Assembly: GCA_964006375.1 (NCBI GenBank)
Contig: OZ023270.1
Coordinates: 58,064,288 to 58,128,287 of the forward strand
Reading direction: 5' to 3'
Length of the DNA: 64,000 bases
Source: Tillus elongatus
Taxonomy: Eukaryota; Arthropoda; Insecta; Coleoptera; Cleridae
Both the position numbers and the translations under genes were made by a program. Below the pieces are notes generated by a model. That model had not been told where the DNA came from, searched no databases, and saw only the letters and a program-made list of their open reading frames with translations. Each line of letters starts with the position of its first letter. The stretch's first letter is position 1. Below are positions 10,638 to 26,261 of this stretch, in pieces.

Positions 10638-11761
10638 TTCTGGACGCAGCAAGTGCGTTATGGTAGTGAATTTTCATAAAAATCTTTTTAATAACAAATA
10701 TGTGTGTTTTTTTAAGAAAGCAGGCATCAAATTTGGTTACCAGTATAACCTATATAGTAAAAACAATGTGCCATGTTCCATTAAAATAACTTTATTGTGT
10801 GAAAATGTAAAAAATTTCCAAAAGTAAACTTAAAATGTTCCCGAAAAAACACGTTTCTTGGTCAACCTTATAGGTTAATAGCAAATTGAGCTGTTCAAAT
10901 ATGAAACATTTGATCAAAATTCGCTACCATAACGCACTTGCTGCGTCCAGAATTTATTTCCTTACAAATATGCTATATATTTCGATGGAAAATGCAAAAA
11001 TGCAATAACATACGGCGTGTTTGATTAAAAAAAAGGAAATTTGTATCACCAACGACTTATGGGCCAGCCTGTGATTGCAGAAATATTATTTTAAGATGTA
11101 GCTCAAGACACCCTATAATTGATATATACAAATTTTCTTCATATCTTATATAATAACGGATATATTGAGCTTTATTAATTTTTTACGAAAATTCGACAAA
11201 AATTATATACCATTAAATGATAAACTCTATAGCTAAGGCTACTGCCAAGCATCAGAGAAAGGGTCTATTTAAAATGAATTTTCTGCAAATATTTTAGTTA
11301 AATGAAGGACAATGACGGTTGAAACTAAGACTTTAGGGTTTGTAAAACATCCTTCTTGAGACATTTTATTTCTATAGCCCGTATTAGATTTAAGTTATTT
11401 GCCTAAATGTTGCCAATTTTGACATTTTAAATCGCCACTTTGGCGTTTTGAGGAAAACCCCAATTTATTTATTTTTAAATGCCTATAACTTTTTTGTCTT
11501 TTGACCTATATAGCTAAATTTTGGTAGGTAACTTACCTATAAGTATGTAAACCTGCGTACCAAATTTGGTTGCCCTTACTTTGTTAATTCCGGAGATATA
11601 AATTTGTTTCGAAAGAAAACACAAATTTTTCCGGGAAAACCTGTGCAGATTTTCCTGACTAACGAACTCATCCAAGCCATTTGCAAAAGGAATTTTTTCG
11701 CCAAATTTTATCAAAAGCGGTTTATTATTTTTTGAGTTATCGGTGTGATACATATATATAT

Positions 11762-11830
<69 letters not shown>

Positions 11831-11835
11831 TAAAT

Positions 11836-11909
<74 letters not shown>

Positions 11910-12040
11910 ATATAAAAATTGAAACTGACCCCGGATATGTTTTCTGGGGGGCCTAATTAGCGCTCATTTGAAGAAATTTTTTCAAAATTCAAAAGTCGGG
12001 ATCTCCTCATTAGTGAATTTTTTTAAAGAAAATTCACTAA
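10638..12040 (+). mobile_element. HINE-like family, full copy 2
   Basis: Starts TTCTGGACGCAGCAAGTGCG in an A-run. Its 320-bp palindromic module (10638-10954) closes with the reverse complement GCACTTGCTGCGTCCAGAA. A conserved 750-bp body follows (CCAACGACTTATGGGCCAG, GAAGGACAATGACGGTTGAA, GTTTTGAGGAAAACCCCAA). Then come a (TA)n tract (11752-11907, with TAAATA interruptions) and CTGACCCCGGATATG. The 3' hairpin AGTGAATTTTT/AAAATTCACT is followed by CTAA at 12037-12040. No protein is encoded. Confidence 0.85.
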
Positions 12041-12081
12041 TAAATGTATGGCTGTTCCTGTCAAAATCGATTTTTTGTGTC

Positions 12082-12209
12082 ATTGGGTGAGTTCACTAGG
12101 CATCAGCAGCTGAATTGTTATGTCAAAAAATGTTAACATTTGTTAACATAAAGTCAACATTTTTTGACATAACAATTCAGCTGCTGGCGCCTGGTGAAAT
12201 CGCCCATTA
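12082..12209. mobile_element. MITE-like hairpin, about 125 bp
   Basis: Near-perfect palindrome. Each arm contains CAGCAGCTGAATTGTTATGT followed by CAAAAAATGTT, with outer ends GGGTGAGTTCACTAGGC and, reversed, GGGCGATTTCACCAGGC. The loop is about 15 bp. The size and shape fit a miniature inverted-repeat element. The sequence to 13264 is AT-rich with no gene seen. Confidence 0.65.
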
Positions 12210-13264
12210 GTTGTTATTTTGATAAGGTTTTGCACGCGATTACCCAGAGTATTCCGCGCCATAATTGTTTTTAAAATAATGAAATGCGAGAAATGGTTTT
12301 ATGAACTGTTACGTTCTACGGGTTTCTGGATTTGTTGATTAACAAAACACAGCTTTTCAAACTACTATTTTATTATAACCAACTATTTTCCAACACCAGT
12401 ACAAACTAAATTATTTCTCCTCTTACTAAATGTCCATGGAATTATATTCCACTATTCGCCCTCTATGGTCGCTTCCCATACACCAACACTTGCTGACTCG
12501 CTTAATACTCTATGATCACATCTTCACCACACCGACTTAATACTGAACTAATTAACTCTGCGCACCGGTCGTCTATTTATACTGTCCATAGAGATTCTAG
12601 ACCTTCTACACTATTCTATACCTGTCACTTCTGGTCCTTTCTAGAAATATAGTTCCAGAGTTTTCGCTCTTACCAACACACTTTATAACCGACATCCGAT
12701 CACAGAATAACAAAGTCCATAGACAAATGTGACAGAACTTTTGGCTCGTATAGGAGATAATCTATAAATTAGTGCCTGTGTACTAATGTAAGTAGATCAT
12801 CAGTTCTAAGGATATTTCATAATGAAGGTCTTTATTTATATTACTTTACACCCATACAGAATTTATTGGCAGCTAATTTTCCAGCTAGCCTACAATTTTG
12901 TCATTCTTTTAGAAATAAACAGAAGGCAGATCCACCATTTGTAAATAAAATACCACCTTCACTGGTGGGTATAATTAACTACATAAACAGACATGTGTGA
13001 GAGAATGATGAGAGAATGAAAATCCTCATGTATAACAACTTATTTCTAACATGAATTCAGGATTAGTGTTGTGTGAAATAATTGAAAATCACATCTTACG
13101 TTCATATATGGATTACCACCAAATCTGAATGAAAATTCTCACTAAAATTATCCACAAAATAGGTTCAGTGATCTCATTGATGATTTATCGTTAGCCTTGA
13201 AGCAAAATGTGTATTTGATATAAGACGGTGCACCTGCACAAGTGTGAAATTACTTAAATAAAAA

Positions 13265-14590
<1,326 letters not shown>

Positions 14591-14917
14591 AACGTATCTG
14601 GATGCATGAGTCGTGGCAGCACAAACGTTTCCCCTGCTCCTAGTCCGGATTTTATTCCACTAGACTTCTTTCTTTGATGTAGCTTAGATCAGTTGTATAC
14701 AGTGGCATAATAAACACCCACGACGACTTATGGCAAGCAGATTGTAAAAATATCAATTGACTTAGGAACAAAGTTAATCCATTCTCGGGCGTATGTCAAA
14801 GTATATGTGGTTAATGGTGACTATTATAAACATTTGTCGTTAAGTAGCCAACTAATTAATCATTTATTTACCAGCTAATAATAGTTGCTAATCATAAGTT
14901 ATTATATTTTTTATTAA

Positions 14918-15250
14918 GGCCTCGGTGGTCCAGGGACAAGAACGTGTGCCTCTGAACCGAGGGGTACTGGTTTCGATCCCAGGGTTCTCCTCTAACATTT
15001 TCATGAACATCAACCGAGGTTGTGGCATTGTATTTGAGAAAGTTGAATGTCTGTATGTTCCGCTCTTCGGTGGGGTCGTAAAGCCGTCCGTCCCGTATCC
15101 ATGCGATGTTGGATACGTTAAATATCCCTGCTATCCTTACACAAGGCAGGGATTCGCCAAATTTTCCAGGATAGTGAGATGAAACGGCTCCCTGGCGGAG
15201 GTGATTGACCATCGTCGCGGAAATAGACCGACGTTAAAGAAACAAAAAAA
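14918..15250 (+). repeat. tRNA-derived SINE, copy 1
   Basis: The head begins GGCCTCGGTGGTCCAGGGAC, giving an A box at about 14926-14937. A B box GGTTTCGATCC follows at about 14969. The body has no relation to tRNA and the tail is GTTAAAGAAACAAAAAAATA. Copies 2 and 3 share the same head and body, so this is a dispersed RNA polymerase III element rather than a functional tRNA. Open frames across it are incidental. Confidence 0.8.
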
Positions 15251-16000
15251 TATTTTTTTTATTTGTCATATTTATCGTACTTTTTAGCTCATCTGTTTTT
15301 TATACAAGTATATCACCTCTTAAGTTGATGTGTTATGTTATCACTCACAAAATTTGAAAATCTCTTTGCTGTTCATATGTAATTTCTGAACCAGTGCTAC
15401 ACACTTTAACGTTGTTAGTATTACATAACTAGCTACTTTTAGCGTCGCAAATATTTCGAAATCGGTTGACTTTAGCGCCACTTAACACGTATACCTTTTT
15501 GTTAAGAAAATAAAGGATAATAGCATTTCCTAATTAACAGTTTTCCATCGACGCTAACAAGAAGGGTGTGTAAGTTTTGATGCGTACCGCAAGCAGCCCA
15601 CTCTATCTGCTAGAGCTAAATTGGGAACTCATTATTTCTTATTACTAAAAAACTCATGTGCACTAATTTTCAAGACGATACCTCAAATGGAGAGGTCAAT
15701 ACAAGAAACTGATATGTACATTTTTTTTTAAATTTGTTTTTAATATAGAGATGTTATATGATATATTTTGCATCCTCCTATGCAAAAACCAAACTTCAAT
15801 CTCCACTAGAAACACTACACGCTTGCAATGTAAGTTGTCTACCCTCCAATACTTAGACGAACCGGATATTATCATATACATGTTTCGTATTTGCTTTGGA
15901 TTCATTTCCCTACGCCATCATATACGGGGAGGTATGAAATTGTATTTAGTCTATAATAGGAGAGCCAAATTACTTTAACAAAATTTCAATTATCAAACAT
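15251..16000. other. Intronic DNA with no recognised feature
   Basis: AT-rich. Overlapping small frames around 15696-15978 on both strands have no motif I recognise. Confidence 0.5.
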
Positions 16001-16099
16001 AAAGTCCTTCAAGACTTACACAGTTAGCAGAACGTTCAAAAAGCAATTCTAAACCTTTTAAAAAGGAATAACCTTGATCTTCAAACCACCCCACATATT

Positions 16100-16353
16100 A
16101 CTTCGTTTTCTGTCGAAAATCACTTGCCTTTGAAATGTCTTGTGACCTGTGGGAATAAATAATAGCCTGATAGTTTAAGATCAGGAGAATATGGTCGTTG
16201 GTCAATCAATCTTATCAATTGTTTGCAGTGCACTGACTTGTGAGCAGGGGCGCTGTCTTGCAAAAGGAAAGCTTCTCTGGTCAGCTTTACGCAGCGTTTT
16301 TCCACAATCTTCTCCCATAATTTAGTTACTAACACACTATAGTACGCTTTCAT
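16100..16353 (-). pseudogene. Mariner-like transposase fragment
   Basis: The minus-strand frame contains LLQDSAPAHKS, corresponding to the second catalytic Asp region (QDNAPAH in relatives). It is followed by a degraded version of the third-Asp block (YSPDLKLSGYYLF for the usual SPDLxPxDYxLF). Upstream sequence to about 16750 on this strand is too decayed to assign securely. No terminal repeats were recognised. Confidence 0.6.
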
Positions 16354-16917
16354 GACAGTTCTATCTTGTGCCAGAAAATAAAGGACAGTTATCGGATCTT
16401 GGTCTAAAAAAGTAACTCATGGTCATTGAAAACCTGAATGGTTCCACTTTTTTAGTTGCTTTTTAGTCTTTGAATTATAGTGATGCCACGTTTTGTTTTT
16501 AGTGACCCAAAAATATTGAGGATTATTTTTCAAAACAGTCTCACGTTTTCTCCGACATTGCCATACGAGCGCGCTTTTGGTCAACATTCAAGCAATTTGA
16601 AATTCCTTTTGCCAAAAGTCATCCTCAAGTCGTGAGAAACAATGTAAAAAAACACACGTTCACAGGAAATGCGCAATGTTTCATCTTTAGGTTTTGCCCA
16701 ATTCATGGATATTCTAAATCACTTCACCAATTCATTTTAAATAAAGGAGAAATCCACTTGTCTGGATTGCTATGAGAGATTAATTAGATTTGAATAAAGT
16801 TTATTTCAGTCTTATGTTAATCCAGTTTATGAAATATTTCCCTCACAATATCAAAACATAATAACCGTCCCTTAAAGTGATTACTCAGAATAACAGTCTC
16901 AAACAAGAACCGTAATG

Positions 16918-17267
16918 CTTTTTTTGTACTTTACGTCGGTGTATTTCCGCGACTACGGTCAATCACCGATGCCAGAGAGCAGTATTCTCTCATTATCCTA
17001 GAAATTTTGCCAAACCCCTGCCTTTCTCCAAGGTGGGTAGGGAGCTTTAACATGCCCAACATCGCATGGACACCGCACCATAGGCTTACGCTCTCTCCGA
17101 AAGGCGGAACACACAGATATTCAACCTGCTTAAATACAATGCCACAACCTCGGTTGGTGTTAATGTTACAGTATGTACTGGAAAAGTGAGATGAGAACGC
17201 TGGGAATCGAACCCAGTACCCTTCAGTTCAGGTGGATACGTTCTTAACCCTGAACCACTGAGACTGT
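16918..17267 (-). repeat. tRNA-derived SINE, copy 2
   Basis: Reverse orientation. The head is at the right end (GAACCACTGAGACTG, and B box complement GGGAATCGAACCCAG at about 17200). The body matches copies 1 and 3 (TATTTCCGCGACTA, CCCCTGCCTTTCTCC). Confidence 0.75.
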
Positions 17268-18364
17268 AAATGTAATGTTTAAAAGTGACCTAAGCAATTA
17301 TGATAAGGCTGCTTATCACTTATTCGCGGATGGCTCAAAGTGACTCGAAACAGCTGCATGTGCTGTTTATGACGGCTAGGCTGACATAGACATCAAACTG
17401 AGGGTAAGTAACAATATGTGTATATATACCGGAAGCCTTCAAATATTCTAAAACCATAAAAAATAAAATTATTTTGATTCTAAGGGATAGTGAAAGTTAA
17501 ACTGATTCTTAAAACATTTTATTATAGTTACAAAATTTATTATATATTAATATAAATTATTCAAACCACAATTAAATTTAAAAAAAAGGAGTAGTCAGTG
17601 TTGAATTTTCATGAAGTTAATCCCACTGCGGCATTGAAAGCAATGAAATAGTTGACAGAAAAACTAGGGATGCTATGAAAATAGACGCGCTGACTCTGAC
17701 TATCGATGTCTGATATTAGACCAATATTACAAAAAACCAAAAGATCTACGGAAGGGGCATTACATAGAGCGAGAAAAGGAAGAATTTTATAGAAGTCTTA
17801 AGCCACGTTTGCCACTTGTCTCGTAGTTTTACAATTTTTTCAGAGACTAAGTAACCAAAATATGCCGCCTACGATGTAACCAATATTTGCTACCTAAACA
17901 CCTACATAAAGTTAATAATATTTAAGACGACTGTATTGTGAAAATGGAGAAGTGGGAAACACACAACACATTCTCTTGATATCTTCATTGGAACTGTAAT
18001 ACAGACTAAGGTTTTTGATTTGAATATATAAAACACAAAACATCGAACAACCTTTCAATCTTCAAGAGTTGTTACAGTGAAATGACAAAGAACATGGATA
18101 TGTAAAACTCTAAACATTAATTAAGAATTTAGGGCTAAATATATAGAGCGTAGTTAACCTGTATTTATACTTTCTTGGTTTTCCTTCTTTTCCGTGGCCT
18201 ACCCTGTTCGTCTATTAAAATTGTCCTGACAGGCGCCATTGGCATAAAGTTATGTGTCGTTTATTTTTAGCGCAAACAAGTAAAAAAATATATTATGTAT
18301 ACAATTACTTTTAAGATAATACTAAATAAAAACAAATAATGATGTCTTGCTGGTGACAGTAAAC
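17268..18364. other. Intronic DNA with no recognised feature
   Basis: AT-rich sequence. No motif, repeat end or credible reading frame seen. Confidence 0.5.
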
Positions 18365-18632
18365 ATAACCCTCTACTGGTGACGTGGAGTCTGTCAGACT
18401 CCCGCAATAATATGTTTTCTCTGATTCCTCGAATTCTACAGTGATTGACCCCCACCTCTCAGTACCTTCAGTCTATATCTCGTGGCATCTACTGGTGACG
18501 ATTCAGTGTCAACATATCCATATTAGCTATGGTATCGGGGCTCAAATTATCAGAAGAGTCTGAGAGGCTCCAGGTCACCGAGTGTGTAATAATTTCGCTC
18601 ATTTCTCGCATACGGTTTAGCGACTCCTCACA

Positions 18633-20680
<2,048 letters not shown>

Positions 20681-21012
20681 TTGAAGGCTTGCAGTTTTTT
20701 CTTGCTACATACAGAAACTGAAAATACGGTACCCAATAGAAGCCCATAGCTTGTATTTTATGAAAGTGATTTTTTTGGTACTGTTCACGTAATGGAATAT
20801 ATAGCTACTTAAGTGTAAATATGCATTTTTTTTCTTGAAAGAATTTATATTATAAAACTTTTTTTTTCTTGCAGATCTAACTGGTTTGTGTTATTTTATG
20901 TTTCAATAAACTCGAAGTGTGCCACTATAATTTTTTCCTAAAATTACATTTCAGTTAACCAAAAGACCTTATTTTTGTATCGGAGTCTGTCAGACTCCAC
21001 GTCACCTACTAT

Positions 21013-21971
21013 GCTAAAATGTTGCACGTTACCGACTAAGGGGTAAGAAAAGTCATAGAATAGGTTAATACTATGTGTAAACTCCGTATATCAGAAAAAA
21101 ATTGATGTGATTAAGGAAGAAAATGGTAGCAAATGAAGATATTAAAGTTGCGTTATCTAAAAGGTATATGTGTGTATATGTTATATGTGAGTATGTATTA
21201 TGTATGTATATATGCATGTGATACGAGGGAAGAATGCAGTTAATCCCGTTGAAAACTGGCATTAAAGCCGTAGTCAAGTAAATTCGATGACACACACGTA
21301 CAAGAATCGTTTAATGGACAGAATGATTTTTTCTCCAGCGTTCACAGCATTTGGTCGTCCCGACCTACTGATCTTTGACATGGTCCCCTTTTAAATTTCG
21401 CAACTCAGCATTTAATGGCAGCATACGAAAAACATTGAGGTTACTTGAGAGCCACACATTTATACCACTGGACCCCCGAGGCTATAATATATGATATTTC
21501 ATAACTTAATTGACCTCAAATAAGGATATGTGGTAGATACATAGTAACTTAACACATTCATGGACAAATATATTACAGAACTCTGCTTGGAGGCAAAAAG
21601 TAGATAGAACAAATGCCCTCAAGTCTAAAGTTTTACCATATGGTAATCGTGTAGTACCATTTAGTGAACCTAAAGAAAATAGATAACGTGTGTTGACGCG
21701 ACTGATTAGAGCAACGAATCAAATAAACCGCAGTAAACGTAAAGCATATGATGTTTGATAAAGGAGGTGTAACAGATAACTGCAGCCTCTTGATCAGGGG
21801 TAGTTTGTAGAGAAAGTAAAGGAGTTACAATGTTAAAGAAGATTGTTTTCTAACGACTCAAAAAGATATGATGGGGTACAAAGTAAGGTAAATGTAGGTA
21901 GGAAAGTACTGTGAAGTCTAGCTACTGTAGCTAGGAGAGTATATATCTAAAAAGACCAAAGTAGCTGTATA
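21013..21971. other. Intronic DNA with no recognised gene
   Basis: AT-rich. A (TATG)-like imperfect run lies at 21165-21220. Nothing else recognised. Confidence 0.5.
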
Positions 21972-24357
21972 CAGTGCGCGCCAAATATATGGACCGGGAC
22001 TTATAAAATCTAGAGTAAGCGGCAAAAAAAAAAGAAATTTGATATGCGCATATGGGACGTATTTTCGCATATTATGGCGTGATTTCTAAGTATTTAGCCC
22101 TTTTATTACAGAATATACAGGGTGTAGGTCATTTTTTTTAATGGTAACAGGGCCAGTAATTGTTAATTTCTGAAAGTACGATATTTTCTGCTTCTAAAAT
22201 GTATCACAAGATGGGGGTTGCATAAGAAAAAATTACAGAAAAAAATTAAATGTGAAGTAAGACACGAATTCCAATCTTATCAGCTTGTACATTTTTGTCC
22301 ATTGTCCCATTTTTTTGTTTCTTATACCAGAAAAGAAATGAAATGTAAAGTAACACACGAATAGGAACTGGTCGACTGATCTTAATAAATTACAAGCTTA
22401 TAAACTTGTACAATGTTCCGTTTTTTGTCTTACTAAGGATGGTTGATAAATTATATTTTTTTACCTTAATAAGATAATAAAAATTTTAATTTACTGTCAC
22501 AGTCAAGTTGATAACGAGTGCTTCCACCTTTATTGGTCAAGCAATATTGAGTAAAGTAACACACGAATACGAACTGGTCGAATGGTCTTAATAAATTCCA
22601 AGCTTATCTGCTTGTACATTGTCCCGTTTTTTATCTTACTGAGGATGGTTTATAAATGCTGTTTTTTTACCTTAATAAGATAATAAAAATTCTAATTTAC
22701 TGTCACAGTCAAGCTGACAGCCTGTGCTTCCGCTTTTATTGATCAAGTAATATTTGAGTGCTTCTGAAGTAATTTTTCAATTTGTCGTATAAGGTATGGA
22801 TCAATTAAGTGTAAAGCAGAGAATACAAATTTTAATTATACGATGATATGGAGGCAAAGACCTCACGAGGAGGTTTGTCGGATATTTAATGAATTGTATC
22901 CCCTATTAGTAGGAGAACTGTGGGTAAAACTATCCAGAGATTTGAAGAGACGGGCATTGTTAAAAATGAACCAAAATTAGGTAGACCAAAATCTTCAACA
23001 ACTGAGGAGAAACAGCTAGATACACTATTGGCTATTGCAGAATCTCACCATGTCTCAACTAGGCAAGTTGCCCGAGATCTTGAGATCTCGTAAACGTCGA
23101 TTCGTAGGGTGTTCAAAAAAGAAAAATACTATCCCTATAAAATTCAACTTATGCAGGAATTATCTGATGCTGATTTTGATAGGTCAAAATTTTGTGGTAT
23201 CATGATGTATAGGTGTGTAAATAATCGCCAGTTTATTTATAAAATTTGTTTCTCCGATGAGGCAACGTTCTGTTTAAATGGAACTGTAAATTGCCAAAAA
23301 TGTAGGTATTGGTCCGATAATAATCTTCACTGGATGAGGGAAAGTCATACTCAACACCCCCAAAAGGTTAATGTCTGGTGTGGCATTATTGGGCGACATA
23401 TTGTTGGGCCTTTCTTCATAGGCGGAAATTTAAACGGCGACAGATATTTAACACTTCTAAATAACTCCATACTACTATTTCTTGCAAGATTATATCCAGG
23501 AAACAATGGAAACATTCACGAAAGAATTTGGTTCCAACAAGACGGTGCACCACCACATTATGCGAGAAATGTGCGTGATATATTAAATAATATATTTTCT
23601 GGACGATGGATTGGTAGAAGAGGTCCATTGGAGTGGCCGGCTAGATCGCCAGATCTAACTTCGTTAGATTTTTTCTTGTGGGGATACCTCAAGACCAAGG
23701 TTTACAAAAGTAAGCCAAATGATCTTGATGAATTGAAAAATCGAATTTCCGAGGAAATACATGATATTAATACAAACAAGCAAATTTTTTTTTAAAATTC
23801 ATTGCATTCTTTTATGTACAGATTAGGCCATTGTGTTGCAGCAGAAGGCCAACAGTTCGAACATTTGGTGTAACAATTATCTGATGCGATTGTTTCAAAC
23901 TAACTGGAGATGATTTACTTCTTTTTACATTTATGTATGTTTCGATGAAAATAAAAATTTGGAAACTTAGTTTTTTGTTTTTATACCCCAACAACTAATG
24001 TTTGTAGACAACAACAAAAAAAAATTAAGTTTAAATATCTGGGGAAAATACGGATAGTTATTGTCCAGTTCGTATTCGTGTCTTACTTCACATTTAATTT
24101 TTTTCTTATGCAACCCTCATCTTCTGATACATTGTTAGAAGCAGAAAAGATTGTACTTTCAGAAATTAACAATTACTGGCCCTGTTGCTATTTTAAAAAA
24201 TGACCTACACCCTGTATATTCTGTAATCAAACGGATAAATACTTATAAATCACGTCATAATATGCAAAAATACGTCCCATATGCGAATATCAAAATTTCA
24301 ATTTTTTTGGCCGCATACTTTAGATTTTCTCCTGGTCCATACATCTGGCGCGCACTG
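21972..24357 (+). mobile_element. Tc1/mariner-superfamily element M1
   Basis: Ends are CAGTGCGCGCCA at 21972 and GGCGCGCACTG ending at 24357, each flanked by TA. The inverted arms are about 290 bp, reaching roughly 22270 and 24065. The 5' side contains a tandem 211-bp duplication at 22341-22763 (AAGTAACACACGAATA units). It encodes one degenerate transposase. Confidence 0.85.
22796..23873 (+). pseudogene. M1 transposase, DDE/D type, inactivated
   Basis: Begins MDQLSVKQRIQIL. After a frameshift near 22845 the HTH region reads FEETGIVKNEPKLGRPKSS and HVSTRQVARDLEIS, which ends at an in-frame stop at about 23090. The catalytic part reads from 23109. It contains FSDEATF (first Asp), WFQQDGAPPHYARN (second Asp) and RSPDLTSLDFFLWGYLK (third Asp), with GRWIGRRGPLEWPARSP between. 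A frameshift in the T-run near 23790 moves the C-terminus (AAEGQQFEHLV) to another frame. The catalytic residues are all present but the gene has at least three lesions. Confidence 0.85.
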
Positions 24358-25127
24358 TATGAGCTTACTAATCCCAACTTACACATTTTAGGTACCAATC
24401 TTCACTTAGTGCCCAACTGTGATATATGAGTATAGAAGTTGGGTGCGCCAGGCAAAAAAACATATAAAATTAAATGCTGTTGGGTTGAACTAGTTAAAAG
24501 GACTGACGATTAAAACAAAAATAGATAAAATTAAGAAGGTACGAGTTGTACGAATGAAAAGTAGCAGTACAGTAGTACTAGTATAATAGTTGATAAATCT
24601 ATAGAGCGAAATATGAAAGCAGTGTGCTTAAATACTTTGATTACATATAACAAACAGGCAGTGATAGAATAATAGCTAGTTGATCGAAAGCATGTGGATA
24701 ATAACAGAGGTCACGGACGTTGTAGGGGAGATTGGTTGTATGTTTTAAATTATAGATTATAGAAAAAAATAACTGGAGTTTCTGTAATAGGATATGGTTT
24801 AGGAGTACATATGTAGGAAAAGCGAGTAGCAGATACTTTGTGGTTTGCGTACTTCTTTATTTGAATGTGACGAGTAGTAATCGTGGTTTTTACTGTTTTC
24901 TACAAAATTAACTTCCAATATATTTTGCTATATAAGGCCATCAAAAGTTAGCAGGTTTTTTAGTAATGATCGAGAACCTTTCTTATCTGAGGTTCTCATT
25001 GAGCTAACATTTTAACGGACTACCTATGCATTTCCATTTGTCTTATATGTAGTTATTACTACTTCGTGGCACGTTGTAAATATACCTTAATTTTGGTTGA
25101 AGCTTATATCAAATATTTCAATTTCAG
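24358..25127. other. Intronic DNA with no recognised feature
   Basis: AT-rich single-copy-looking sequence running up to the polypyrimidine-rich acceptor ATTTCAATTTCAG of the next P450 exon. Confidence 0.55.
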
Positions 25128-25293
25128 CAAAAAGTTTACGAAGAAGTAATGGATGTTATTGGACCAGATAGGATAATAGACGCCGATGACATACCAAAAC
25201 TTAAATATTTAGAAAGAGTTATTAAAGAAACCTTAAGACTGTTTCCAGTTGGGCCTATTATTGTGAGAGCTGTCGAAGACGATATCCAGTTGC
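25128..25293 (+). CDS. Cytochrome P450 exon: helices J to K with ExxR
   Basis: The acceptor is ATTTCAG before 25128 and the donor is GTAAGTA from 25294. The 55 codons plus one base begin QKVYEEVMDVIG and include DIPKLKYLERVIKETLRLFP. The ExxR pair E-T-L-R (codons at about 25227-25238) is the invariant K-helix salt-bridge motif. It is followed by PVGPIIVRAVEDDIQL, the usual substrate-recognition stretch after the K-helix. The split codon C|CA at the 3' end is completed by the exon at 29526. Confidence 0.88.
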
Positions 25294-25399
25294 GTAAGTA
25301 AATATTAAAAAATATGTGAGGTAATGTAAATTCTTGTTGGCCTCTGTAAAAGTAACAAGAACACTTACAATATTCGTCTGTGAATATAAGTATATATGT

Positions 25400-26000
25400 A
25401 TATTGTGCTTATTGGTAATGGCGACCAAAGAAACTTTGTGTCCGTGCTTAATAGTGTGGTTAAGGTGGAGTAGCTGGTCATTTAGCCTTTGTCAACGCTA
25501 CCTTCATATACTGTTGTGGCACTCCCATGCAAATATTTAGAGCAGCGACCCTGTCCAGCCATATTCACTTTATCAGCTTCCACAACTTCAACAGGGGTTC
25601 TTTTGTGTAGATTACAGCCAATTTTTTTCGTCAAGTGATTGAAACCTCAGCCGCGTTAGGCTTACATGTTGCCACGATACAAGGAATTAACTTTCTTTTT
25701 CTCCTCGGCTCCTTGGCTCATGTTAGTCGGCAGTGTCCTGTCACTACGCCTACAATTATCTGATATCATTTTGATCGGCATTTGGTGAATTTAGGCTAAT
25801 GTCCTTTTATAAACTCTTTGTCCTGTTTCTGTCGCGAAGAGTTTTTCCACCACTCTAATGTTTTTCGTCAGATCCATCCAATTATGTATCGTTCTATACT
25901 CAGTCTGGTTACACCGCAAAAAATTTCGGAACCTTTCATGTGCCTTGGCGCGTTTTCCAGGCCCAAGTCGTCATGCTTATTGCTTTTTTTTGTAACAATC
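25400..26000 (-). pseudogene. Possible non-LTR RNase H remnant
   Basis: On the minus strand near 25680-25770 a frame reads IVGVVTGHCRLT. It resembles the VGLLTGHC motif at the end of the RNase H domain of R1/I/jockey-related elements. The surroundings contain stops in every frame. The assignment is weak; plain intron sequence is the alternative. Confidence 0.35.
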
Positions 26001-26261
26001 ATATGCTGAAAACCATTCTAGTGTTACTTTGTTTTAACAGCTTATCTATATTAGGGTTGTCAAACAGTCTCGTACCATCTTTAAGCTAATTCCCATGGAA
26101 CATGGTACCTTAAGCGTCACGTGGCTATTGCTGTATATTGTAGTTGACTGATTCGTCGCTCCTTGCATTCGACCAGCTGGCTAACATCACAAAATATGTT
26201 TGCTAGATAGGTACCGCTTTTACTTATAAACTTATCTTTTCTTCTCGATTTTAATGTAAAA

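Noticed and set aside
11711..11911. Frames of alternating Ile-Tyr (also at 14318, 18864, 36668, 40761, 44678, 55377, 59884 and 60648)
   Set aside because: Translations of (TA)n tracts, not proteins.
14918..14992. A functional tRNA gene
   Set aside because: A and B boxes are present but the same head and body recur twice more, and the cloverleaf stems are not convincing; SINE is the better call.
14892..15212. Overlapping 85- and 106-codon frames
   Set aside because: They lie wholly within the SINE and recur with the SINE body at 26628-26986.
15696..15978. Opposite-strand frames of 69 and 75 codons
   Set aside because: They overlap each other, lack motifs, and neither has splice or promoter support.
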